The position numbers were made by a program, and so were the translations under genes. The notes beneath the pieces were generated by a model that saw only the letters and a list, made by a program, of their open reading frames with translations, did no database searches and was not told where the DNA came from. Shown one piece after another: positions 1-6,674 of a DNA stretch of 7,945 nt. How positions within the stretch are numbered: the first letter of the stretch is position 1; the number at the start of each line of letters is the position of its first letter. Location: the NCBI GenBank assembly GCA_030151765.1, contig JASLCW010000354.1, forward strand, positions 1 through 7,945, given 5' to 3'. This DNA is from Marmoricola sp. (GTDB lineage Bacteria; Actinomycetota; Actinomycetes; Propionibacteriales; Nocardioidaceae).

Positions 1-806
1 AGGCCCTCGAGGAAGTCCTCGGCGAGGTGCTTCGGCCCCGAGACCATCACCCAGCCGGCCCGGTAGCCGCAGACCCGGTAGGCCTTGGAGAGACCGCTGA
101 AGGTGAGGCACAGGACGTCGTCGCCGGCGAAGGCGGCGGTGTGGTGGTGCACGGCGTCGTCGAAGATGATCTTCTCGTAGATCTCGTCGCTGAAGATGAC
201 CAGATCATGGCGGCGGGCGATGTCGACCAGGCCGCGCACGGTCTCCTCGCTGTAGACCGCACCCGTGGGGTTGTTGGGGTTGATGACGACGATCGCCTGA
301 GTGTTCGGGGTGATCTTCGCTTCGATGTCGGCCAGATCGGGATCCCAGCCATTGCTCTCGTCGCAGCGGTAGTGCACGGGTACGCCGCCCGAGAGCGCCA
401 CCGCGCCGGTCCAGAGCGGATAGTCGGGCGCCGGGACCAGGATCTCGTTGCCGTCGTCGAGGAAGGCCTGGAGCACCAACGAGATCATCTCCGAGACGCC
501 GTTGCCGATGAAGACGTCCTCGACGGCGGTCTCGGTCAGGCCACGGGACTGGTAGTACTGCGCGACCGCCGTACGGGCCGAGTAGATGCCGCGCGAGTCG
601 GAATAGCCCTGTGCCTCGGGCAGGTTGTGGACCATGTCGGCGACGATCGCCTCGGGCGCCTCGAAGCCGAAGGGCGCGGGATTGCCGATGTTGAGCTTGA
701 GGATCTTGTGGCCCTCCGCCTCCAGGCGCTGGGCCTCGACCAGGATGGGGCCGCGTACGTCGTAACGCACGTTCTGGAGTTTCCGGCTCTGCACGATCCG
801 ACGCAT
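1..806 (-). CDS. alaA: PLP-dependent alanine aminotransferase, AlaA-like (C-terminus outside window)
   Basis: Class I/II fold-type I aminotransferase that should transfer amino groups between alanine or another amino acid and 2-oxoglutarate, in the cytoplasm. The first 268 codons are present; the family is about 405 residues, so roughly the last third lies beyond the left edge. The N-terminus (SRKLQNVRYDVRGPILVEA, then KLNIGNPAPFGFEAP) closely resembles E. coli AlaA as I remember it. PLP-site residues fall where AlaA has them: NPNNPTG at 176-182 with Asn179, DEIYEKI at 207-213 with Asp207 and Tyr210, and the Schiff-base lysine Lys241 in SGLSKAYR. The ATG at 806 is preceded by GGGAGA about 8 nt upstream, and the protein starts at the family's usual point. 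It is divergent from the acyltransferase gene. In mycobacteria a similar protein is often labelled aspC, so exact substrate preference is inferred. Confidence 0.9.
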   Translation of the reverse strand, partial: MRRIVQSRKLQNVRYDVRGPILVEAQRLEAEGHKILKLNIGNPAPFGFEAPEAIVADMVHNLPEAQGYSDSRGIYSARTAVAQYYQSRGLTETAVEDVFIGNGVSEMISLVLQAFLDDGNEILVPAPDYPLWTGAVALSGGVPVHYRCDESNGWDPDLADIEAKITPNTQAIVVINPNNPTGAVYSEETVRGLVDIARRHDLVIFSDEIYEKIIFDDAVHHHTAAFAGDDVLCLTFSGLSKAYRVCGYRAGWVMVSGPKHLAEDFLEG

Positions 807-862
807 GTGCCCAGTCTCCCAGACGGGCTACCGCCGCCGCCTCCGGTTATCGGTTCAGGCCC

Positions 863-868
863 TACTGT
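863..868 (+). promoter_or_regulatory. candidate -10 element of a leaderless acyltransferase promoter
   Basis: TACTGT fits the actinobacterial TANNNT -10 pattern and ends 6 nt before the ATG at 875, so transcription would start at or next to the A of that ATG. No Shine-Dalgarno sequence is visible upstream, which agrees with a leaderless message. No convincing -35 hexamer is present at normal spacing. The whole divergent spacer (807-874) is only 68 bp. Confidence 0.3.
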
Positions 869-874
869 GTGCCC

Positions 875-1651
875 ATGCGCGACTTCGTCTACCCCGCCGT
901 CATCGCCACCGCCCGGACCTGGTTCAAGGTGGGCGACATCAAGATCCGCTCGACCGGCGGTGAGCACATCCCCAAGGCGGGGGGCGCGCTGCTCGCGATC
1001 AACCACCTGTCCTTCGTCGACTACGTGATGGCGGGCGTGCCCGGCGCGGACCGCGGCCGGCTGACCCGCTTCATCGCGAAGAAGGAGATCTTCGACAATC
1101 CCGTCGGCGGGCCGGTGATGCGCTCCTTCCACCACATCGCGCTCGACCGCGGCGCCGGGCGCGAGGGCATCGCGAAGGCGGTCCAATACCTCAACGACGG
1201 CGAGCTGGTGGGCATCTTCCCCGAGGGCACCATCTCGCAGAGCTTCGAGTTGCAGCCGCTGAAGACCGGCGCCGCGCGGATCGCCGCCGAGGCCGGCGTA
1301 CCCCTGATCCCGGTGGTGCTCTGGGGCACCCAGCGCTTCCTGACCAAGGGCAAGCCGCGGGACTTCAGCCGCCACAAGACCGTGGGCATGACGGTCGGCG
1401 AGCCGCTGCGGCCGACGATGGACGACGACCTGAACGAGGTGACGGCCGAGCTCGAGGCCCGGATGCGGTCGATGCTCGACGAACTCATCCGCGCGCACCC
1501 GGCCGAGGAGCAGCCCCCGGGCTCCTGGTGGCTGCCCGCCTCGTACGGCGGCTCCGCGCCGACGCCGGAGGAGGCGGCGGCGATGTACGCCGAGGAGCGT
1601 CGTCGTCGCGCCGAGCGCAAGGCCGCCCAGCGAAAGTCGAAGAAGAGCTAA
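875..1651 (+). CDS. 1-acyl-sn-glycerol-3-phosphate acyltransferase family protein (PlsC-like)
   Basis: Membrane-associated glycerolipid acyltransferase, expected to move an acyl chain onto lysophosphatidic acid or a related acceptor in phospholipid synthesis. The 258-residue protein carries the family blocks in order: block I NHLSFVD at 43-49 (catalytic His44 and Asp49, HX4D), block II LDRGAGREG at 90-98, block III FPEGT at 115-119 for glycerol-phosphate binding, and block IV VPLIPV at 142-147. No clear transmembrane helix is present, so peripheral membrane attachment is likely. The tail from about residue 232 is strongly charged and ends in an Arg/Lys-rich stretch (EERRRRAERKAAQRKSKKS), which may bind acidic lipid; that is inference. 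A GTG at 869 is in frame, but the ATG at 875 is preferred because MRDFVYP resembles the usual family start and the -10 element lies just upstream. It converges on parB with a 36-bp gap. The exact acceptor cannot be told from sequence, so no gene symbol is given. Confidence 0.88.
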   Translation: MRDFVYPAVIATARTWFKVGDIKIRSTGGEHIPKAGGALLAINHLSFVDYVMAGVPGADRGRLTRFIAKKEIFDNPVGGPVMRSFHHIALDRGAGREGIAKAVQYLNDGELVGIFPEGTISQSFELQPLKTGAARIAAEAGVPLIPVVLWGTQRFLTKGKPRDFSRHKTVGMTVGEPLRPTMDDDLNEVTAELEARMRSMLDELIRAHPAEEQPPGSWWLPASYGGSAPTPEEAAAMYAEERRRRAERKAAQRKSKKS

Positions 1652-1680
1652 GACTATTTGTCGACAAATAGCTTTAGCTC
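1645..1680. terminator. 36-bp near-palindrome between convergent genes, probable bidirectional terminator
   Basis: The outer arms GAGCTAA (1645-1651) and TTAGCTC (1674-1680) pair fully. The inner 18 bp CTATTTGTCGACAAATAG (1654-1671) is a perfect palindrome. Only the two positions between the arms (1652-1653 against 1672-1673) mismatch, giving 16 of 18 paired positions. The left arm overlaps the TAA stop of the acyltransferase (1649-1651), and the parB stop lies 8 bp past the right arm, so one hairpin could serve both genes. The stem is AT-rich and no U-tract follows, so it is not a textbook Rho-independent terminator. A protein-binding palindrome is the alternative. Confidence 0.6.
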
Positions 1681-1687
1681 CTAATCA

Positions 1688-2689
1688 CTAGATCGGCTTG
1701 TCGGTCCGGTTTCGCGGGTCGATCACGCTGACGATGCGCTCCAGGTCGCCGAGGCTGGCGAACTCGATCGCGATCTTGCCGCGGCTCTTGCCCATGGTCA
1801 CCTTCACCCGAGTGTCCAGGCGATCGCCGAGTCGCTCACCGAGATCGGCCAGTCCGGGAGCGCTCCGGCGCTGGGTGCGCGCCTTCGGCTTGTCTTCGGC
1901 GTCACCCGCACCGAGGGCCACCATCTCTTCGAGGGCGCGCACCGAGATGCCCTCCGCGACGACCCGGGTGGCGAGCTTCTCCTGGGCGGCCGCGTCCGGG
2001 ACGCCCAGCAGGGCACGGGCGTGGCCGGCACTCAGTACGCCGGCCGCCACGCGGCGCTGGACCGGCGGGGAGAGCTGGAGCAGTCGAAGCGTGTTGCTGA
2101 TCTGGGGCCGGCTGCGACCGATCCGCTCGGCCAGCTCGGTGTGCGTGCACTCGAAGTCGTCGAGGAGCTGCTGGTAGGCCGCCGCCTCTTCGAGCGGGTT
2201 GAGCTGACTGCGGTGCAGGTTCTCCAGCAGCGCGTCGCGGAGCATGACGTCATCGCCGGTCTCGCGCACGATCGCCGGGATGGTCTCGGCGCCGGAGGCC
2301 TTGGTCGCCCGCCAGCGACGCTCACCCATGATCAGCTCATAGCGACCCTCCCCGACCGGGCGGACCACGACCGGCTGCAGCAGGCCGACTTCCTTGATCG
2401 AGTGGACCAGCTCGGCCATCGCCTCTTCGTCGAAGACGGTACGCGGCTGGCGCGGGTTGGGGACGATCGCGGTCAGCGGCAGCTCGGCGAAGTGCGCGCC
2501 GGCCACGAGCAGCGGCTCGGCCTCGTTGCGCAGCGCGGCAGGTGCGACCGCCGGAGCACTCCCCTGAGCCTGGTCGGCACCCGCAGCTTCCTCGGTGCCG
2601 GGCTGGCTCGCCTCGGGAACCGCGGGTGCAGTCGGGATCAACGAGCCCAGGCCACGGCCGAGCCCGCGACGCGGAGCGGATGCATTCAT
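1688..2689 (-). CDS. parB: chromosome-partitioning CTPase ParB
   Basis: ParB/Spo0J binds parS, closes as a CTP-dependent clamp, spreads along neighbouring DNA and loads SMC while engaging ParA to segregate origins. The 333-residue protein shows the full architecture: the N-terminal ParA-contact motif GLGRGLGSLIP at 9-19, a variable Ala/Pro-rich linker to about 65, the ParB/Srx CTP-binding domain at about 70-160 with GERRWRA at 122-128 and ENLHR at 156-160, the helix-turn-helix region around 182-203 (TELAERIGRSRPQISNTLRLL), and a C-terminal dimerisation domain from about 285. The ATG at 2689 overlaps the parA stop by ATGA, and AAGGAAG lies about 8 nt upstream. It is the last gene of the array and ends just before the shared palindrome. 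Its target sites are present at 3616, 3673 and 4461. Confidence 0.97.
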   Translation of the reverse strand: MNASAPRRGLGRGLGSLIPTAPAVPEASQPGTEEAAGADQAQGSAPAVAPAALRNEAEPLLVAGAHFAELPLTAIVPNPRQPRTVFDEEAMAELVHSIKEVGLLQPVVVRPVGEGRYELIMGERRWRATKASGAETIPAIVRETGDDVMLRDALLENLHRSQLNPLEEAAAYQQLLDDFECTHTELAERIGRSRPQISNTLRLLQLSPPVQRRVAAGVLSAGHARALLGVPDAAAQEKLATRVVAEGISVRALEEMVALGAGDAEDKPKARTQRRSAPGLADLGERLGDRLDTRVKVTMGKSRGKIAIEFASLGDLERIVSVIDPRNRTDKPI

Positions 2690-3825
2690 CGAGTTACTTC
2701 CTTGGTAGCCATTTCGCGGGCGGCCTCGAGATAGCTCAGTGCACCCGGCGAACTGGGATCGTAGGTCATCACCGACTGGCCGTAGCTGGGGGCCTCCGAG
2801 ACCCGGACCGAACGCGGTATCGCGGTGTCGAGGACCTGATCGGCGAAGTGCTCCCGAACCTCGTCGGCAACGCCCGCGGAGAGACGCGTGCGGCCGTCGT
2901 ACATCGTGATCAGGATGGTGGAGACGACCAGCTCGGGGTTCAGGTGGGCGCGCACCATCTCGATGGTCTCGAGGAGCTGACCCAGGCCCTCGAGCGCGTA
3001 GTACTCCGCCTGGATGGGGATCAGCACCTCAGCGCCCGCGACGAGCGCATTGAGGGTGAGCAGGCCGAGCGAGGGCGGGCAGTCGACGAGGACGAAGTCG
3101 AAGCGGTCCTCCGAGCCGTCCGGCGTGGTCTCGACGAGCGGGTGCGCCAGGATCGCCTTCCGGAGCCGGCTCTCCCGGCTCATCTGGTTGACCAGTTCGA
3201 TCTCGGCGCCGGCCAGGTCGATGGTCGCCGGTACGACGAAGAGACCCCCGATCTCGGGGTGCTCCTGGACCGCCTCGGTGATAGCCATGCCGTCGACGAG
3301 GACGTCGTACGACGAGTTCACGCCGCGGCGGTGCTCGATGGCGAGCGCGGTGGAGGCATTGCCCTGGGGATCGAGATCGATGACCAGGACCCGCTGCCCC
3401 AACTGCGCCAGGGCGGCCGCGATGTTGACCGTGGTGGTGGTCTTGCCGACGCCGCCCTTCTGGTTGGCCACGACCATCACCCGGGTGTGCTTCTGGCGCC
3501 GCACCGGCTCGCCGTACTGAACCCGATGACGCTGCTGCAGTTGCTCGGCGACCGCGCGGGCGAGTGGTGTGGTGTGTTCGTCGAAGGGAACGATGTCGGC
3601 CGGGTCCGGCGGAGCTGTTTCACGTGAAACCTCAGCCGCCGCACTCATGACTGCGGTGCCCTCGTTCGTCGGTGTTTCACGTGAAACATCAACGGCGCCA
3701 TCCATGGCCGGTTGTGGATAACCCTCGTTCACCTGTGGATCCTCACGCTCGCCGGGCCACCCCAGACCAGTGGAAAACTCTGTCGAAGAGTCGCCGGCCG
3801 GCCAGCCCAAGTGCTCTGAACTCAT
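2686..3825 (-). CDS. parA: chromosome-partitioning ATPase ParA
   Basis: Deviant Walker-type ATPase (Soj/MinD superfamily) that binds nucleoid DNA as an ATP dimer and is released by ParB, so moving parS-ParB complexes. Motifs: deviant Walker A KGGVGKTT at 123-130, Walker A' DLDPQGN at 150-156, Walker B FVLVDCPP at 244-251, and the late conserved SVRVSEAPSYGQS at 339-351. The ATG at 3825 overlaps the rsmG stop by ATGA and is preceded by AAGGGA, so 379 residues is the preferred reading. ATGs at codons 41 and 60 are alternative starts. The first 115 or so residues before the Walker domain are low-complexity and look disordered. They contain VSRET twice (47-51 and 66-70), each encoded by a parS site, and a GYPQP stretch encoded across a DnaA box. 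I recall mycobacterial ParA also having a VSRET-containing N-terminal extension. Confidence 0.96.
   Translation of the reverse strand: MSSEHLGWPAGDSSTEFSTGLGWPGEREDPQVNEGYPQPAMDGAVDVSRETPTNEGTAVMSAAAEVSRETAPPDPADIVPFDEHTTPLARAVAEQLQQRHRVQYGEPVRRQKHTRVMVVANQKGGVGKTTTTVNIAAALAQLGQRVLVIDLDPQGNASTALAIEHRRGVNSSYDVLVDGMAITEAVQEHPEIGGLFVVPATIDLAGAEIELVNQMSRESRLRKAILAHPLVETTPDGSEDRFDFVLVDCPPSLGLLTLNALVAGAEVLIPIQAEYYALEGLGQLLETIEMVRAHLNPELVVSTILITMYDGRTRLSAGVADEVREHFADQVLDTAIPRSVRVSEAPSYGQSVMTYDPSSPGALSYLEAAREMATKEVTR
3616..3631. promoter_or_regulatory. parS site (15 of 16 consensus bases) within parA
   Basis: TGTTTCACGTGAAACC differs from the ParB-binding consensus TGTTTCACGTGAAACA only at the last base. 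Read in the parA frame it encodes Val66-Ser-Arg-Glu-Thr70. Its start is 57 bp, exactly 19 codons, from the start of the next parS. Confidence 0.93.
3673..3688. promoter_or_regulatory. perfect parS site within parA
   Basis: TGTTTCACGTGAAACA is a perfect 16-bp palindrome and an exact match to the bacterial parS consensus. It encodes Val47-Ser-Arg-Glu-Thr51 of ParA. ParB made from the same array should nucleate here. Confidence 0.96.
3713..3742 (-). promoter_or_regulatory. DnaA box in the 5' part of parA, with a degenerate second copy
   Basis: TGTGGATAA at 3713-3721 is the reverse complement of TTATCCACA, the strongest classical DnaA box. TGTGGATCC at 3734-3742 matches 7 of 9 bases in the same orientation, 21 bp away (about two helical turns). 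Both lie in parA codons for an apparently unconstrained N-terminal region, 25 bp from a perfect parS. Actual DnaA binding is not shown. Confidence 0.45.
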
Positions 3826-4484
3826 CCGCGCTTTCCCTTCGCTCGACCAATCCGGATCATGGTCACCGGGGTCTCCAGTACGTCTACGCCGACCTGCAGC
3901 ACTTCGGGCGGCAGCCCACCGGCACGTCGTACGGCTGCCCGATGGCTGACGATCTCCTCGGCCGCCGACGATCCTTTCATTGCCAGCACGACTCCGCCAT
4001 CGCCCACCAGGGGCATTGACCAGCGGGTCAGCCGGTCCAAAGGAGCTACTGCCCGCGAGGTGACCACCTGAAACCGCATCTGGTCCTCGCGTACGACGTC
4101 CTCGGCCCGGCCGCGCCGTACCACGACATTGTCCAGGGCGAGTCGCTCGACCGCCTCGGACAGGAAGTCGGTCCGCCGGGCCATCGGCTCGATCAGGGTC
4201 ACCCGCAGGTCCGGGCGCCTGATCGCGACCACCAGACCGGGTAGTCCCGCGCCCGACCCGACATCGGCGACGGTCGCGCCCTCGGGCATGGCCTCGGTGA
4301 TCACCGCGCAGTTCAGGAGGTGCCGTTCCCAGAGCCGGGGCAGCTCCCGTGGACCGATCAGCCCGCGCAGCTCGCCCTCGGTCGTCAGCAGGTCGGCGTA
4401 CCCGACCGCCTGTTCCAGACGAACACCGAACACCCCCCGCGCCACCTCGGGCACAGGGGGTGTTTCACGTGAAACATCGGTCAT
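3822..4484 (-). CDS. rsmG: 16S rRNA (guanine527-N7)-methyltransferase RsmG
   Basis: SAM-dependent methyltransferase (GidB) that makes m7G527 in the 530 loop of 16S rRNA; in other bacteria its loss gives low-level streptomycin resistance. The 220-residue protein has LWERHLLNC at 51-59, the SAM-binding motif I VADVGSGAGLPG at 72-83, an acidic motif II end LIEP at 97-100, SRAVAPL at 143-149 and MKG at 169-171, all standard for the family. The ATG at 4484 (MTDVSRET) is chosen because it lies 16 bp after the jag stop; an in-frame upstream start at 4577 would overlap jag by 77 bp and add an unrelated Ser/Arg-rich leader. Residues 4-8, VSRET, are encoded by a parS site. The stop overlaps the parA ATG, suggesting translational coupling. 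The Shine-Dalgarno sequence is weak. Confidence 0.96.
   Translation of the reverse strand: MTDVSRETPPVPEVARGVFGVRLEQAVGYADLLTTEGELRGLIGPRELPRLWERHLLNCAVITEAMPEGATVADVGSGAGLPGLVVAIRRPDLRVTLIEPMARRTDFLSEAVERLALDNVVVRRGRAEDVVREDQMRFQVVTSRAVAPLDRLTRWSMPLVGDGGVVLAMKGSSAAEEIVSHRAAVRRAGGLPPEVLQVGVDVLETPVTMIRIGRAKGKRG
4461..4476. promoter_or_regulatory. perfect parS site within the rsmG 5' end
   Basis: TGTTTCACGTGAAACA matches the consensus exactly. It begins at the third base of codon 3 and encodes Val4-Ser-Arg-Glu-Thr8 of RsmG. It lies 788 bp from the perfect site in parA. Confidence 0.96.
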
Positions 4485-4500
4485 GAAGCGACTCGGACTG

Positions 4501-5055
4501 TCAGTCCGCCGGCAGGACGACGACGTGACGCTTCGGTTCGACACCCTCGGACTCCGACCGGAGGCCGGCCGCGGCAACGGCGTCGTGAACCACCTTGCGC
4601 TCGAAGGGCGACATCGCCGACAGCGACTCGGACTCGCCGGACTCTCGCACTCGGGCGATCACCTCGGCCGCCAGGCCCTCCAGCGAGCTCCGCCGGTTCG
4701 CGCGATGGCCGGACACGTCCAGCATCAGGCGCGAGCGCTCGCCGGTCTCCCGGTAGACGGCCAGCCGAGCCAGCTCCTGCAGCGCCTCGAGAACCTCGCC
4801 GTGGTCGCCGACCAGCTGCGGCAGTTCGGCACCGACGATCGACACGGTCGCCCGGTCGCCCTCGACGTCCATGTCCAGGTCGCCGTCCAGGTCGGCGATC
4901 TCGAGGAGCTCTTCGAGGTAGTCGGCGGCGATGTCGCCTTCCCGCTCCAGCAGCTCGACGCGTGAGGCGGGCGACTCCTGGCTCTCGGCTGCCGCTTCCG
5001 GCGCGTTCTCCTCGGCGACCTCCGCCGACTCCGTCTCGGTCGTGGACTCAGTCAT
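4501..5055 (-). CDS. jag: Jag/KhpB-type RNA-binding protein (KH and R3H domains)
   Basis: Cytoplasmic single-stranded nucleic-acid-binding protein, nearly always encoded beside yidC. In firmicutes Jag/KhpB/EloR affects cell elongation and division through RNA binding; its role in actinobacteria is less clear. The 184-residue protein has an acidic, low-complexity N-terminus (1-30), a KH domain at about 40-115 with GxxG loop GDHG at 83-86 followed by EVLEALQELARLAV, and an R3H domain at about 118-183 with the defining Arg153 and His157 in FERKVVHDAV. The separate Jag_N domain of firmicute homologues is absent. The ATG at 5055 follows AGGAG with a 5-nt spacer, and that AGGAG overlaps the yidC TAG stop. 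Confidence 0.93.
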   Translation of the reverse strand: MTESTTETESAEVAEENAPEAAAESQESPASRVELLEREGDIAADYLEELLEIADLDGDLDMDVEGDRATVSIVGAELPQLVGDHGEVLEALQELARLAVYRETGERSRLMLDVSGHRANRRSSLEGLAAEVIARVRESGESESLSAMSPFERKVVHDAVAAAGLRSESEGVEPKRHVVVLPAD

Positions 5056-5063
5056 GGGGACTC

Positions 5064-6053
5064 CTACTTCTTCTTCCGCTGTTCGCGGGACTGCTTCTTG
5101 GGTTGCTGGCGCTGGGCCGATCGACGATCCGGGTCGGACCCGCCCGGGCCGGAGCCCTTCGGCGTCGCCGACGAGCCGGCCGCGCCGCCCCTGCCCTCAC
5201 CGTCGGCATCGCCCTCGGGCTCGATGCCCTTGGCCGCGTCACGCTTCTTCTTCGCCTCGAAGGCAGGCGTGCCCGGAGCCGGGTTGTTCCGGATCACGTA
5301 GAACTGCTGGCCCATCGTCCAGATGTTCGAGGTGGTCCAGTAGATGATCACGCCGATCGGGAAGGCGATGCCACCGACACCGAAGACGACGGGGAGTACG
5401 TAGAGCAGCATCTTCTGCTGCTGCGCGTACTGACCGCTCATCGCGTCGGCCGGCATGTTCTTGGCCATCAGCTGACGCTGGGTCATGAAGGTGGTCGCGA
5501 CCATGATCAGCACCAGCACCGCGGCGATGATCTTGATCCCGGTGTGGCCACCGTCATTGGTGAAGCTGGAGGCGAGCGTGCCGCCGAAGAAGGGGGCGTG
5601 CGCGAAGCTGTTGCCCAGCTGCTGGGTCAGGAAGCCCTGGCCCTTGTACGTCGACTTCGTCGCGTGGTCGACCAACCGGAAGAGCGCGAAGAAGATCGGC
5701 ATCTGGATGAGCAGCGGCAGGCAGGAGGCGAAGGGGTTGGTCCCCGTCTCCTTGTAGAGCTTCATCGTCTCCTGGGTGAGACGCTCACGGTCGTGGCCGT
5801 ACTTCTTCTGCAGCTCCTTCACCTTCGGCTGCAGCAGCTGCATGTTGCGTGACGACTTGATCTGCTTCACGAAGAGCGGGATCAGCGCGGCCCGGATCAC
5901 CACCGTCAGGCCGATGATCGACAGCGTCCACGTGATGGCGCCGTCCGGATTGAGGAACTGGGAGAAGACCCAGTGGAAGCCCACCAGGACCGCTGACACG
6001 AGGTAGTACAGCGGGGTCATGATGAAGCTGCCGATGGCGCCGAGGAAACCCAC
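5064..6053 (-). CDS. yidC: membrane protein insertase YidC (Oxa1 family)
   Basis: Inserts and folds membrane proteins alone or with SecYEG, and sits in the cytoplasmic membrane. The 329-residue protein is of the short Gram-positive type, without the large periplasmic domain of E. coli YidC. Hydrophobic segments are visible at about 12-32, 40-62, 108-127, 172-190, 215-231 and 232-247. Arg54 in VVIRAALIPL is the conserved groove arginine, and residues 63-105 form the expected cytoplasmic helical hairpin. The tail from about 257 is hydrophilic and ends in a Lys/Arg-rich run, consistent with ribosome contact by inference. There is no obvious lipoprotein signal with a lipobox cysteine. Translation starts at a GTG directly abutting the yidD TGA, with AGGAG 5 nt upstream. 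The neighbours yidD and jag support the assignment. Confidence 0.96.
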   Translation of the reverse strand: MGFLGAIGSFIMTPLYYLVSAVLVGFHWVFSQFLNPDGAITWTLSIIGLTVVIRAALIPLFVKQIKSSRNMQLLQPKVKELQKKYGHDRERLTQETMKLYKETGTNPFASCLPLLIQMPIFFALFRLVDHATKSTYKGQGFLTQQLGNSFAHAPFFGGTLASSFTNDGGHTGIKIIAAVLVLIMVATTFMTQRQLMAKNMPADAMSGQYAQQQKMLLYVLPVVFGVGGIAFPIGVIIYWTTSNIWTMGQQFYVIRNNPAPGTPAFEAKKKRDAAKGIEPEGDADGEGRGGAAGSSATPKGSGPGGSDPDRRSAQRQQPKKQSREQRKKK

Positions 6054-6320
6054 TCAGACTCCTAGGTGTGAAGGGGAAACAGATCCGGACGACTGCTTCT
6101 TCGTCCGGGCCGGTGGGACAGGGTCATAACCGCCGGCCGACCACGGGTGGCACCGGCCGAGACGACGGACCGCCAGCCACGAACCACGCAGGCTGCCGTG
6201 CACGGTGATCGCCTCGAGGGCGTACGCCGAGCAGCTCGGGTGGTAGCGGCAGACCTGGCCGTAGAGCGGGCTGATCAACAGCCGATAGGCGCGCAGGAAC
6301 CAGATCAGCGGGTATTTCAC
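6054..6320 (-). CDS. yidD: membrane protein insertion efficiency factor YidD
   Basis: Small membrane-associated protein that helps YidC-dependent insertion. The 88-residue sequence shows the family signature: a hydrophobic, amphipathic start (YPLIWFLRAYRLLISPLYG), then CRYHPSCSAYALEAI at 24-38 with Cys24 and Cys30, then GRCHPW at 55-60 and GGYDPVP at 63-69. It starts with GTG, overlapping the rnpA TGA by GTGA, and GGGGAG lies 7 nt upstream. It ends flush against the yidC GTG. The arrangement rnpA-yidD-yidC is typical across bacteria and implies coupled translation. Confidence 0.95.
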   Translation of the reverse strand: MKYPLIWFLRAYRLLISPLYGQVCRYHPSCSAYALEAITVHGSLRGSWLAVRRLGRCHPWSAGGYDPVPPARTKKQSSGSVSPSHLGV

Positions 6321-6664
6321 GCCGCACTCCCCAGGCCGAGCCGCTCGAAGGCACGGTCGAAGGCGTCGCCGAGTTCGGCGTACGAGGCCTCCGCCGAGGG
6401 CGGCAGGGCGCGCACCACCAGGACCGATGCCTCGGGCAGGCGCCCGAGACGGTCATGGGCGAGGTGTCGCAGCCGACGCTTGACCTGGTTGCGGGTGACC
6501 GCATTGCCGACCGAGCGCGAGACCACGAAACCCACCCTGGCGGGCGTCGGCGTCGAACCTACGGCGAGGTGCGTCACGAACAAGCGGCCACCGCAACGGC
6601 GGCCATTCCTGATGGCCTCACGGAATTCGTCGCCGCGCCGCACCCGGTGTGCGGCGGGGAGCAC
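6317..6664 (-). CDS. rnpA: ribonuclease P protein component RnpA
   Basis: Protein subunit of RNase P, which assists the catalytic RNA in removing 5' leaders from pre-tRNA. The preferred reading is 115 residues from a GTG at 6664 (MLPAAHRVRRGDEF, the usual N-terminus). The RNR signature is clear in SRSVGNAVTRNQVKRRLR at 49-66, with FVV in the preceding central strand. An in-frame ATG at 6736 would add 24 residues encoded inside rpmH, so it is rejected. The gene begins 10 bp after the rpmH stop with no strong Shine-Dalgarno sequence, so coupling to rpmH translation is likely. The rpmH-rnpA pairing is nearly universal. Confidence 0.95.
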   Translation of the reverse strand: MLPAAHRVRRGDEFREAIRNGRRCGGRLFVTHLAVGSTPTPARVGFVVSRSVGNAVTRNQVKRRLRHLAHDRLGRLPEASVLVVRALPPSAEASYAELGDAFDRAFERLGLGSAA

Positions 6665-6674
6665 GAGGCGAGAC

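Noticed and set aside
27..1028. 333-codon open frame on the plus strand
   Set aside because: It is antisense to the aminotransferase gene and runs into the acyltransferase in a wrong frame. Its protein is low-complexity Asp/Val/Gly/Arg, typical of a high-GC shadow frame.
2542..3627. 361-codon open frame on the plus strand
   Set aside because: Antisense to parB and parA, whose motifs (Walker A, GERRWRA) are unmistakable; the product has no recognisable domain.
6311..6326. TATTTCACG at the yidD start as a fourth parS half-site
   Set aside because: Only the left half resembles parS; the palindromic right half (GTGAAAC) is missing.
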